A DNA stretch of 64,000 nucleotides from Pseudomonas sivasensis. Lineage in GTDB: Bacteria > Pseudomonadota > Gammaproteobacteria > Pseudomonadales > Pseudomonadaceae. Numbering within the stretch: position 1 is the stretch's first letter; every line of letters begins with the position of its first letter. The stretch covers positions 175,519 to 239,518 of the forward strand of contig NZ_JAAOWU010000008.1 in assembly GCF_013778505.1 (NCBI RefSeq), written 5' to 3'. The notes under the pieces are model-generated. The model did not search any database. It was not told the DNA's origin and worked only from the letters and a program-made list of their open reading frames with translations. Below, in pieces: positions 1 to 8,010 of this stretch. Both the position numbers and the translations under genes were made by a program.

Positions 1-2
1 TG

Positions 3-1748
3 GTGGCGGTGTTCCTGCCGATGGCGTTCATGGCGGGCTCAGTGGGGGTGATTTACCAGCAGTTCTCGCTGTCGATGGCCACTTCGATCCTGTTCTCGGC
101 ATTCCTCGCCCTGACCTTGACCCCGGCCTTGTGCGCCACCCTGCTCAAGCCGATAGCCAAGGGCGAGCACCATGCCAAGGGCGGTTTCTTCGGCTGGTTC
201 AACAAACGCTTCGAGCAACTAACCGACCGCTATGAAGGCTGGGTGGCCTATGCCCTCAAGCACAGCGGCCGCTACCTGCTGATCTACCTGGTGCTGCTGG
301 TGGGCCTGGGCCTGATGTTCATGCGCCTGCCCGCCTCGTTCCTGCCGGTGGAAGACCAGGGCTACACCATCACCGATATTCAGCTGCCGCCGGGCGCGAG
401 CAAAAACCGCACGGTGCAGGTCGCCGAGCAGATCGAAGCGCACAACGCCGAGGAGCCTGGGGTGGGTGACACCACCATGATCATGGGCTTCAGCTTCTCC
501 GGTTCGGGGCAGAACGCCGCGTTGGCGTTTACCACCTTGAAGGATTGGTCCGAGCGCAGCAGCGAGGATTCGGCCGCATCGATTGCTGAGCGGGCCAATA
601 TGGCGTTCAGCGAATTGAAAGACGCGATTGCGTACTCAGTGCTGCCACCACCAGTGGACGGCCTGGGCACGTCCAGCGGTTTCGAGTTCCGCCTGCAGGA
701 CCGCGCTGGCGTCGGCCATGCCGCGTTGATGGCAGCGCGCACCGAGTTGCTGGCGGCAGCCGAGAAAAGCCCGATCCTGGCCAACGTGCGCGAAAGCGCC
801 CTGGCCGAAGCGCCGCAAGTGCAGCTGGAAGTGGACCGTAAGCAAGCCAACGCCTTGGGCGTGTCGTTTGCGGATGTGGGTAATGTGCTGTCGTCGGCGA
901 TTGGCTCGGCCTACGTCAACGACTTCCCCAACCAGGGCCGCATGCAGCGCGTGGTGGTGCAAGCCGAAGGCGACCAGCGCAGCCAGGTGGCGGACCTGAT
1001 GAAAATCAACGTGCGTAATAACGCCGGAAAAATGGTGCCGCTGTCGGCATTTGTCGAAGCCAAATGGACCCAAGGCCCGGCGCAACTGACGCGGTATAAC
1101 GGCTACCCTGCCATCGCCATTTCCGGCGAGGCGGCCCCCGGGCACAGTACCGGCGAGGCGATGGAGGAAATCCAGCGCCTGGTCAGCCAACTGCCAGCGG
1201 GCCTGGGTCAGGAATGGACCGGGCTGTCGTTGCAGGAACGCTTGTCCGGCGCACAGGCACCGATCCTGCTGGGCCTGTCGCTGCTGATCGTGTTCCTGTG
1301 CCTGGCCGCGCTGTATGAAAGCTGGTCGATCCCGACCTCGGTGTTGCTGGTGGTGCCACTGGGCGTGCTCGGCGCGGTATTGGCCGTGACCTTGCGCGGC
1401 ATGCCCAACGATGTGTTTTTCAAGGTCGGTTTGATCACCATCATCGGCCTGTCGGCGAAGAACGCGATTTTGATCATCGAGTTCGCCAAGGACCTGTATG
1501 ACCAGGGAGAAGACCTGATCGAAGCCACGTTGAAGGCTGCGCGCTTGCGCCTGCGGCCGATCATCATGACCTCGCTGGCGTTTATTCTCGGCGTGGTGCC
1601 ATTGGCGATTGCCACCGGGGCCAGTTCGGCAAGCCAGCAGGCGATTGGTACGGGCGTGATTGGCGGGATGATTACCGCGACGTTGGCAGTGGTGTTCGTG
1701 CCGGTGTTCTTTGTGGTGGTGATGAAGCTGGTGCGCAAAAAGCGCTGA
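3..1748 (+). CDS. RND (HAE1) multidrug efflux permease, C-terminal part
   Basis: The gene enters from beyond the left edge; 581 codons of an expected roughly 1040 are present. HAE1 permeases are trimeric inner-membrane drug/proton antiporters that work with a periplasmic adaptor and an outer-membrane channel. Visible here are the end of the first membrane bundle (VFLPMAFMAGSVG, then LALTLTPALCATLL), a long periplasmic porter region (about residues 100-410) and the C-terminal membrane bundle with the conserved GLSAKNAILIIEFAKDL and LRPIIMTSLAFILGVVPL stretches. It resembles MexB/MexD/TtgB-type pumps, but the missing half prevents naming one. The tail is short and basic (LVRKKR). No adaptor or channel gene follows, so partners should lie upstream. 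Confidence 0.93.
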   Translation: MAVFLPMAFMAGSVGVIYQQFSLSMATSILFSAFLALTLTPALCATLLKPIAKGEHHAKGGFFGWFNKRFEQLTDRYEGWVAYALKHSGRYLLIYLVLLVGLGLMFMRLPASFLPVEDQGYTITDIQLPPGASKNRTVQVAEQIEAHNAEEPGVGDTTMIMGFSFSGSGQNAALAFTTLKDWSERSSEDSAASIAERANMAFSELKDAIAYSVLPPPVDGLGTSSGFEFRLQDRAGVGHAALMAARTELLAAAEKSPILANVRESALAEAPQVQLEVDRKQANALGVSFADVGNVLSSAIGSAYVNDFPNQGRMQRVVVQAEGDQRSQVADLMKINVRNNAGKMVPLSAFVEAKWTQGPAQLTRYNGYPAIAISGEAAPGHSTGEAMEEIQRLVSQLPAGLGQEWTGLSLQERLSGAQAPILLGLSLLIVFLCLAALYESWSIPTSVLLVVPLGVLGAVLAVTLRGMPNDVFFKVGLITIIGLSAKNAILIIEFAKDLYDQGEDLIEATLKAARLRLRPIIMTSLAFILGVVPLAIATGASSASQQAIGTGVIGGMITATLAVVFVPVFFVVVMKLVRKKR

Positions 1749-1760
1749 TGCGAACAGCCG

Positions 1761-1790
1761 GCGGGTTGTAGCGAGCAACCCGCTCGCTAC
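1761..1790. repeat. Nested hairpin repeat downstream of the RND gene
   Basis: Two mutually exclusive 8-bp hairpins overlap: GCGGGTTG pairs with CAACCCGC, and GTAGCGAG pairs with CTCGCTAC. An A6 run follows, which would be a U tract only for a leftward transcript. It looks like a short REP-type palindrome or weak terminator after the efflux gene. Confidence 0.45.
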
Positions 1791-1835
1791 AAAAAATGCG
1801 CTAAGGTGCTAACAGGTAACCATCTGTGAGCTGCC

Positions 1836-2477
1836 ATGCCCTTCCTCGCCCGTACCCACCCTCGCCTCTCCGCCGCCGCCGTACTGGGTATTGCCGCAGG
1901 CATCCTGATGCCCGCCGAAACACTCATCAGCAAAATCCTGATCGGCTGGAACGCTGGGGTCTGGACCTACCTGGTGCTGATGCTGTGGCTGACCAGCCGC
2001 GCCAAGGCCGAAGACGTCAAACGCATCGCCGAAGTCGAGGACGAAAACGCCGGGCTGGTGCTGTTCATGGTGTGCATCGCCGCCATCGCGAGCCTGGCGA
2101 CCATTACTTTCGAATTGGTGGGCAGCAAGGAGTTGGCCACCGGGCAACGCCTGTTGCACTACGGTTTCACCGGGCTGACGGTCATCGGCTCATGGCTGCT
2201 GATCGGGGTGATTTTCAGCGTGCATTACGCCCGGCTCTATTACACCTGGGCAGGCAAGGAGCCGGCGCTGCGTTTCGCCGAAGGGTTGCTCACGCCCAAC
2301 TACTGGGACTTCCTGTACTTCTCCTTCACCATCGGCGTGGCCGTGCAGACCTCGGATGTGGGCGTCGCCACCCGTGGCCTGCGCAAGGTTGTACTGGCGC
2401 AGTCGTTGATCGGGTTTCTGTTCAACACCGCGATACTGGGGTTCTCGATCAATATCGCCGCCGGCCTGTTCGGCTAG
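1836..2477 (+). CDS. DUF1345 family membrane protein
   Basis: This 213-residue protein has about five hydrophobic segments: [39 protein letters not shown], the stretch around [16 protein letters not shown], and the C-terminal [19 protein letters not shown]. The pattern with the conserved [20 protein letters not shown] stretch matches the DUF1345 family, which has no assigned function. A second frame over the same DNA is open but has no such features. It stands alone between the RND gene and an AraC regulator, about 90 bp and 70 bp away. Confidence 0.85.
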   Translation: MPFLARTHPRLSAAAVLGIAAGILMPAETLISKILIGWNAGVWTYLVLMLWLTSRAKAEDVKRIAEVEDENAGLVLFMVCIAAIASLATITFELVGSKELATGQRLLHYGFTGLTVIGSWLLIGVIFSVHYARLYYTWAGKEPALRFAEGLLTPNYWDFLYFSFTIGVAVQTSDVGVATRGLRKVVLAQSLIGFLFNTAILGFSINIAAGLFG

Positions 2478-2550
2478 CCTTGCACAAACCTTCTAGACGC
2501 TCATTAGCGGATGGGCGCCAATAGCCTCACTTATTCCTCAACGGTGATGT

Positions 2551-3390
2551 ATGGCCGCGCACAATTGGATCGACCTGTCTCAGGACGCCGACACTGGCAT
2601 CGAGACCCTGCGCGCGCATTTTGAAGGCCATGCTTATGACCCCCATTGGCATGACAGCTACCTGATCGGCGTCACCGAACAAGGCGTGCAGCAATTCAAC
2701 TGCCGCCGTGCCCGCCACAACAGCGTGCCCGGCCAGGTTTTTTTGGTGGAGCCTGGCGAAGTGCATGACGGCGACGCGCCCACGGCGGACGGCTTCACCT
2801 ACCACATGCTGTACCTCGACCCACAGTGGCTGGCGCGGGAAGTGAGTGCGGTATTTGAAGAAGCGCCGGTCAACAGTCAATTGGGCTTCGCCAGCACCCT
2901 GGCCAACGATGCACGCCTGGCGCTGTCCACCAGCCAAGCCTTCCAGACACTGCACAGCGGTGAACTGCGCATCGTGCGGCAACGGGCAATGGACCACTTG
3001 CTGGAATGCCTCACCGACCAACTCTACTGGCGCACCCGCTACCGCGAAGATCCGCGCCTGCCGCGGGTGGCCCACAAGGCGCGGGAATACCTGCATGACC
3101 ACCTGCATCAGGACGTGGGCATGGACGAACTGGCCCTGGCCTGCGGCGTCGACCGCTTTCGTCTGAGTCGCACCTTCAAAAGCGCTTTCGGCCTGCCGCC
3201 CCATGCCTACCTGGTGCAACTGCGCCTGGCCCGCGCGCGCCACTTGCTGGGCAAGGGCGCGCAACCGGCCGATGTGGCGATTGCCTTGGGCTTCGCCGAT
3301 CAAAGTCACTTGGGCCGCTGGTTCGTGCGCGCCTATGGCCTGACACCGGCGGCGTACCGCAAGCGCTGCTCAAACGTTCCAGACAGCTAA
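2551..3390 (+). CDS. AraC family transcriptional regulator
   Basis: The 279-residue protein has an N-terminal cupin-like AraC ligand-binding domain (about residues 15-160; HWHDSYLIGVTEQGVQQF and VEPGEVHDGDAP are typical) and a C-terminal double helix-turn-helix (about 175-275) with VDRFRLSRTFKSAFGLPPHAY and a second helix pair ending in YGLTPAAYRKR. The next gene starts about 55 bp downstream on the same strand and encodes an amino-acid-exporter-type protein. In this family such pairing usually means the regulator controls the exporter; that is inference. The inducer is unknown. Confidence 0.92.
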   Translation: MAAHNWIDLSQDADTGIETLRAHFEGHAYDPHWHDSYLIGVTEQGVQQFNCRRARHNSVPGQVFLVEPGEVHDGDAPTADGFTYHMLYLDPQWLAREVSAVFEEAPVNSQLGFASTLANDARLALSTSQAFQTLHSGELRIVRQRAMDHLLECLTDQLYWRTRYREDPRLPRVAHKAREYLHDHLHQDVGMDELALACGVDRFRLSRTFKSAFGLPPHAYLVQLRLARARHLLGKGAQPADVAIALGFADQSHLGRWFVRAYGLTPAAYRKRCSNVPDS

Positions 3391-3444
3391 GTCACGGGCT
3401 TGCAAGGATGGACACCACTGATCTGTTCACTGGAGTCCCGTCCC

Positions 3445-4050
3445 ATGCTGTCTACCTTACTGCCCTTCGCGTTATTTGCCTTCGTCGCCTCCATTACGCC
3501 CGGCCCCACCAACATCCTGGTGCTGAGCAACAGTGCCCGCTATGGCCTGCGAGCGGCATTGCCGATCATCCTCGGGGCTTGTGCCGGTGCAGCGGGCATT
3601 GTGCTGATAGTGGGTTCGGGGTTCGGTGAGTCGCTGATTCATCTGCCCAAGGTACAAGCCACCCTGCAGTGGGTCGGCGTCGCATGGCTTAGCTACCTCG
3701 CCTGGCAGATTTTCAGTGCGCCCGCCCAGGCCGTTGAGCGCGATGCATCCCACAAGCGCCTGGGCCTGCTCGGCGCCGCCAGCTTGCAACTGGTCAACCC
3801 CAAGACCTGGATGATGGCGTTGGCGGTGGTCAGTGTGTTTGCGGGGCAAGGAGACGGGCGTCAGGCGCATGTGCTGGCCCTGTCCCTGATGTTTTTTGTA
3901 GTGTCCCTGCCGTGTCTTGGCATGTGGGCGGTGCTGGGCGCCGGATCGACCCGGCTGCTGGGCTCGGCCAGGGCCATGCAACGGTTCAATCGGTTAATGG
4001 CGATCTTATTGCTGGTGTCGGCCTGGATGAGTGTGTGGACACAGGGCTAG
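3445..4050 (+). CDS. LysE/RhtB family amino-acid exporter
   Basis: This 201-residue inner-membrane protein begins with the LysE/RhtB signature (FVASITPGPTNILVLSNSARYG), and the family motif LVNPKTWMMAL lies near residue 120. About six membrane segments are visible. Family members export amino acids or related metabolites by proton exchange; the substrate cannot be read from the sequence. I chose ATG at 3445 because it gives the usual N-terminus directly before the first helix; a TTG 45 bases upstream would add an atypical leader. It is probably controlled by the AraC-type gene just upstream. Confidence 0.9.
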   Translation: MLSTLLPFALFAFVASITPGPTNILVLSNSARYGLRAALPIILGACAGAAGIVLIVGSGFGESLIHLPKVQATLQWVGVAWLSYLAWQIFSAPAQAVERDASHKRLGLLGAASLQLVNPKTWMMALAVVSVFAGQGDGRQAHVLALSLMFFVVSLPCLGMWAVLGAGSTRLLGSARAMQRFNRLMAILLLVSAWMSVWTQG

Positions 4051-4153
4051 AACCGACGAATGGCAGAGCGAACCTGTTAGTTCTGACAGTTGCCAACCCT
4101 GCTCTTATAGCGCGCAATAGCTTCACCCACAGGGATTCATCGGAGCTGGCGAG

Positions 4154-4948
4154 ATGCCTGGACAGAGTACGTTGATCAACAATTTGCTGCGCAACGGCAA
4201 CTTCAGCAAATTTGGCGCCGACTGGACCACGCAAGACAGCGTGGACTACTCACGCCAGTATTGCCGCGTACTCACCGGCCAGGCTTCCCAAGTCATTGAC
4301 GCCAGTGCCGAAACAACCTATCTGCTCGAGTTCTGGAGCCAGGTCCTGTTTAAAGGTAACGGCACGCTTTCTATCCGTTCCAACGTGCCCGGTGCCGACT
4401 TGGAAGTTGAGCTCAACGACTTCCATGTTTGGAGATGGCAGCAAATCAGCTTCACCACTCCACCGGCGACAACCCTCCTCACCGTGGCTATCACCGGCAC
4501 CAGCGGAGAAGTGTGCGTCGACGAGATGCAACTGACTCTGGATACGGGCATCCCGCCCCGACCTGAGTTGGTGCTTAACGGGGATTTCTCCAACAACATG
4601 GATCACTGGAACACCGAAGGCTCCCCGATCGGCTCCCGCACTCATTTTGACGGAAATACCCTGGAGTGCGCCCTGGGCGGCCGTGCCCGGCAAACCGTCC
4701 CTGTCACCGGAGGAAACACCTACGAATTTTCCTTTCGCTCGCGCAGTGATTTTGGCGGGCATGGGTTCTGCCGATTCGAAGTAGAGCCATCCGGCACGTT
4801 TGCGGAAATTCGCGTAGATGCGTCGAGCTGGACCACCTATCCAGAGGAACTGGCGATGCCCGCCAGCGCTACCGCGCTAACCATCATTCTTATTGGCATT
4901 GATGGCGCAGAATTTTTCGATGATGTCTCGTTGAGACGCAAAGCTTGA
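4154..4948 (+). CDS. Unknown protein with two tandem jelly-roll (CBM-like) repeats
   Basis: The 264-residue protein consists of two copies of one domain of about 125 residues. The first starts LLRNGNFSKFGADWTTQ and the second LVLNGDFSNNMDHWNTEG; each ends with an aspartate- or glutamate-rich strand (CVDEMQLTL; FFDDVSLRRKA). This NGDFS...W layout with a terminal DDVSL is typical of carbohydrate-binding-module-like (CBM4/9-type) beta sandwiches. There is no signal peptide and no catalytic domain. A GGAG ribosome-binding site lies about 8 bases before the ATG. A small unknown protein follows 75 bp downstream. Ligand and location are unknown. Confidence 0.75.
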   Translation: MPGQSTLINNLLRNGNFSKFGADWTTQDSVDYSRQYCRVLTGQASQVIDASAETTYLLEFWSQVLFKGNGTLSIRSNVPGADLEVELNDFHVWRWQQISFTTPPATTLLTVAITGTSGEVCVDEMQLTLDTGIPPRPELVLNGDFSNNMDHWNTEGSPIGSRTHFDGNTLECALGGRARQTVPVTGGNTYEFSFRSRSDFGGHGFCRFEVEPSGTFAEIRVDASSWTTYPEELAMPASATALTIILIGIDGAEFFDDVSLRRKA

Positions 4949-5023
4949 GCCTATCCGCAACCACTGCGCCTCCATCCAGGACGTGAACCGGAGTCGCGAT
5001 CACTATGTAGAGGAGATGTCGCC

Positions 5024-5449
5024 ATGACAGCCGTTCAAGAAATACTCACCCCAAAATCATCCCAAGAGCTTAATCATTTCAAAGGAACAATCGACGGGAA
5101 GGACTTTACTGCCACAGCGTTTTCCATCTCCAAGACAGCGGACCGATGGACTGTTTCCGGCACTCAAGTCGTCGTTCCGGGTCTCGTCCGTCATAAAATC
5201 CAGCTCTCGTTTCCGACGACTTTAATGAAAGGCGTTTACAAACTGGAAGAAGAACGTCATCAGATTAGGCTGACCTATACAACAGATGACTTGTTGGATC
5301 CCATCTTTATACGCGGTGATACAGGCCTCATTGACTTGACCACCATAGACCCAGCCAATGATCACGTTGAAGGCGGATTGCTAAACATCCTCACACACGA
5401 TGATGGAAATCCTGTCTCTACCATCACTGCGTTGTTCAGGGTGCGTTGA
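5024..5449 (+). CDS. Unknown 141-residue protein
   Basis: A soluble, beta-rich protein with no signal peptide or membrane segment (GTIDGKDFTATAFSISKTADRW at the N-terminus, a run of alternating strands after it). I do not recognise a family. It has a good ribosome-binding site (GAGGAG ahead of the ATG) and codon use of a real gene, and a strong hairpin terminator follows. It lies 75 bp after the two-repeat protein and may form a unit with it. It belongs to the accessory block with less GC-rich genes. Confidence 0.7.
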   Translation: MTAVQEILTPKSSQELNHFKGTIDGKDFTATAFSISKTADRWTVSGTQVVVPGLVRHKIQLSFPTTLMKGVYKLEEERHQIRLTYTTDDLLDPIFIRGDTGLIDLTTIDPANDHVEGGLLNILTHDDGNPVSTITALFRVR

Positions 5450-5485
5450 GCCCTGAGCGATAACCAAAAGCCACCGCCCAGACAC

Positions 5486-5515
5486 CCAAAAAGGAAGCCG
5501 AAGCTTCCTTTTTGG
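5486..5515. terminator. Bidirectional intrinsic terminator
   Basis: A perfect 13-bp stem, CCAAAAAGGAAGC with GCTTCCTTTTTGG, closes a CGAA tetraloop. The stem supplies an A run and a T run, so it can stop both the rightward 141-residue gene and the leftward autotransporter gene that converge here. Confidence 0.85.
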
Positions 5516-5531
5516 ATTACCGCACAGGCTT

Positions 5532-7799
5532 TTACCAGCTATAGCGCAACCCCACGTTAACGCCCCACGGTTGATCCACATGCTTGCCTTGGCTGTGTTC
5601 AAAGTCGCCATGCAACTGCAGGTTCTGCGAGAGCGACACCGCCACACCCGCGCCAAACTCGGCACGCGAGCCCGACAGATCATTCTTGAAGACTTGGCCG
5701 TTCACCCGCGCTTTGTTATCGCTGGCAAACTCGTGGGCCACTGCAGCGCGAAGATATGGCTGAACCACACTGCCGTCATTCATGATGAAATCGCGGCCTA
5801 CCGTCACACCCAATTTACCCAGCACAGAGTGAGTATTTTCACCTTTGGCCTGGAGGCCGTTGTCCAGATCATACTTCTTGCCCTTGACCACCACCGTAGA
5901 GGCCTGAGCAAAGGGCTCAATGAAGAACGCGTCATCCAGTTTGATGTGGCGCCCCACTTCCGCCGACGCACCAATACCGTTGGTTCCGTACTTGCCTTTA
6001 GCCTGGGCACCATCGCTCATGCCGACCTTGGATTCGTTCTCGAAGCGGTTGGCTTTGACCACACCGTCGAAGTAGTAACCGCTGTCCGCATCCATCCACG
6101 TCGCATAGAGACCGGCGTAGTAGCTTTTCACTGTTCCGGAGGTGCCACGGCTCAAGTCCAGGTCCGAGGTGCTGTGCCCCGCCATGACACCGACCAGCCA
6201 ATTGCTGTCTTCGCTCAGCGGTGTATCTGCACCGAGGGAGAACCCGCGCTGAGTCTGTTTGAAACCCGTACCGTTGGCATCAGAGACTGTGTATTTATTG
6301 CCATAACTACGAATCCAACCGCCGGCCTGGGCATCATTGTGCCGCAATTCGCCCATGCGACTGCGCAACGAGGTCATCTCGCCGTACCACACGGTAGGCG
6401 CGGTATTGAGCAGCGCCAGTACCGAACGCGTGCCCGGGCTGATAGTGCGTGCGCTGGGGTCGAGAAACCAGTCGTTGCCATCCTGCTTAAGGCCATAAGA
6501 CCAGGCACCGATATCCACGGCCCCCCCCGCCAGAGAGAACTCCGCGTCGCCGCCACCGGTATGCACGATGTGCACGTCACCGGGGGAAACAGGTTCCAAA
6601 CCACTGCTGGCCACTAACAAACTGTGTTGGCCGGTAGCTTCCCCGGTGATATTCAGGAAATCGTTCGAGCCGACCGCAAAGTCGGCGCCCATCACGAACG
6701 TGCCGTTACCACTGAGGGTGTCCAGGTTCAACTGGTAAAACGCATCGGTCTCACCGAATTTCACCGTACCGCCAGCGAGTTCCAGGTCCCCCACCAAGCT
6801 GTCACCGGTCAGGTTCCAGAACGACCCATCAGCAATGCTCAACGTGCTGACGTTCAACAAAGCGCCCGTCAACGATGCGTTGTTGTGCAAATTCAAGTTG
6901 GCATTGCTGCCAGCTTCAACGATGACATTGCCGTTCAAGTGGCTGTTATTGACGTTCATATTGGCCGTCGCACCACCGGTCACTTCCAGCAGGTTGCCGT
7001 TGCCGCCGATCAATTGAGAGCCGTTGTTCACCTCGATGGTTGCCGTCGGCACCCGACCCGGCAAGCCGGCGACCAGAATTGCCGCGCCGGTTTGACCTTC
7101 GACTGTCGTCTGATCCAGGACCAGTGAGCCATCTTGAGTGGTTCCGGCCACACGGGTAAGACGAACCCCATTTTGCTCACCCAACAGCACACTATTCTGG
7201 GCAAACGCAGAGCCGCCGATTAACAACACGCCGGTGCTGCCGACGGCAGTCCCTTGTACCAGGGAATCCTGCAAATACAGTTCACTGAATTGAGTCGCCG
7301 ATGCACCCGCTTGTGCGCCCTTTATCGTGCTGTGACTGACGTCTGCACGAGAACCATCCGGCGTCGAGCTATAACGATTGAGTACCAGGCCGATAGATTG
7401 GGCACTTTCCAGATGGCTGCCGGAAATGGTCGCGCTGCCGTTGGTCAGCTCCATCGCTGACGCGCCCGCAGCACTGGCTTTAACAGTCGCGGCGTCCAGG
7501 CTCACAGTGGAACCTTCCTGGGCAACAATACGTTCAATGGCGCTGCCACTATTCACGGTCAATTGCGCACCCAGGCTAAGGATGGCACCGGTAGTTGCTC
7601 CGTTGACGGTCAGGCTGGAGCCGGCCTGCAGCGCCCAGTTTTTTACTGCCTCTCCAGACTCAATAACTTTGGATTCACCTGGGGCGACGACTTCCTGACT
7701 TGCCTGGCTTTGTACCGATACGCCCAGCAACAGGCCCAGTGAAGACACCTTGACAGCCGCACTTATGGGGGAAAGTTTAAAAAAATACTTGATGGACAT
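5532..7799 (-). CDS. Type V autotransporter (pertactin-like passenger, C-terminal beta barrel)
   Basis: The 755-residue protein has a signal peptide (about residues 1-34, hydrophobic core SSLGLLLGVSV, cleavage near SQA). Its passenger (about 35-470) has repeated beta-helix-like strands rich in N, G, T and S (GSQLIGGNGNLLEVTGG, NVNNSHLNGNVIVEAG), as in pertactin-like surface proteins. The autotransporter beta barrel (about 490-755) starts near WYGEMTSLRSRMGELR and ends with the aromatic terminus GLRYSW. It is probably displayed on or released from the outer membrane; an adhesin role is inference. No protease serine motif stands out. The passenger coding strand contains a run of eight G (see findings). 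Confidence 0.92.
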   Translation of the reverse strand: MSIKYFFKLSPISAAVKVSSLGLLLGVSVQSQASQEVVAPGESKVIESGEAVKNWALQAGSSLTVNGATTGAILSLGAQLTVNSGSAIERIVAQEGSTVSLDAATVKASAAGASAMELTNGSATISGSHLESAQSIGLVLNRYSSTPDGSRADVSHSTIKGAQAGASATQFSELYLQDSLVQGTAVGSTGVLLIGGSAFAQNSVLLGEQNGVRLTRVAGTTQDGSLVLDQTTVEGQTGAAILVAGLPGRVPTATIEVNNGSQLIGGNGNLLEVTGGATANMNVNNSHLNGNVIVEAGSNANLNLHNNASLTGALLNVSTLSIADGSFWNLTGDSLVGDLELAGGTVKFGETDAFYQLNLDTLSGNGTFVMGADFAVGSNDFLNITGEATGQHSLLVASSGLEPVSPGDVHIVHTGGGDAEFSLAGGAVDIGAWSYGLKQDGNDWFLDPSARTISPGTRSVLALLNTAPTVWYGEMTSLRSRMGELRHNDAQAGGWIRSYGNKYTVSDANGTGFKQTQRGFSLGADTPLSEDSNWLVGVMAGHSTSDLDLSRGTSGTVKSYYAGLYATWMDADSGYYFDGVVKANRFENESKVGMSDGAQAKGKYGTNGIGASAEVGRHIKLDDAFFIEPFAQASTVVVKGKKYDLDNGLQAKGENTHSVLGKLGVTVGRDFIMNDGSVVQPYLRAAVAHEFASDNKARVNGQVFKNDLSGSRAEFGAGVAVSLSQNLQLHGDFEHSQGKHVDQPWGVNVGLRYSW

Positions 7800-7961
7800 G
7801 CTGTAACACTCGCTCTAACTAAATGCCATGAATCAGTGGCATGACTCGTTCCGAAGGAGTGGAGCCAGACCTGTAGAGGCCGCGAGGTTATAGTTGGGGG
7901 AGGTAGGCGTAAGTAGGATAAATCTGAAGAGCGCAGAAGAACTGAGTGGTGCAACCGTAGT

Positions 7962-7994
7962 AAAAAGCACCGAGACACATCATGTCTCGGTGCT
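7962..7994 (-). terminator. Intrinsic terminator for the 660-residue repeat protein gene
   Basis: A 12-bp perfect stem (AGCACCGAGACA with TGTCTCGGTGCT) has a 5-base loop. Five A on the left become a U tract in the leftward transcript. It lies 17 bases after the stop codon of the gene to its right. Confidence 0.85.
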
Positions 7995-8010
7995 TGTCGC
8001 ACGCCTTGGG

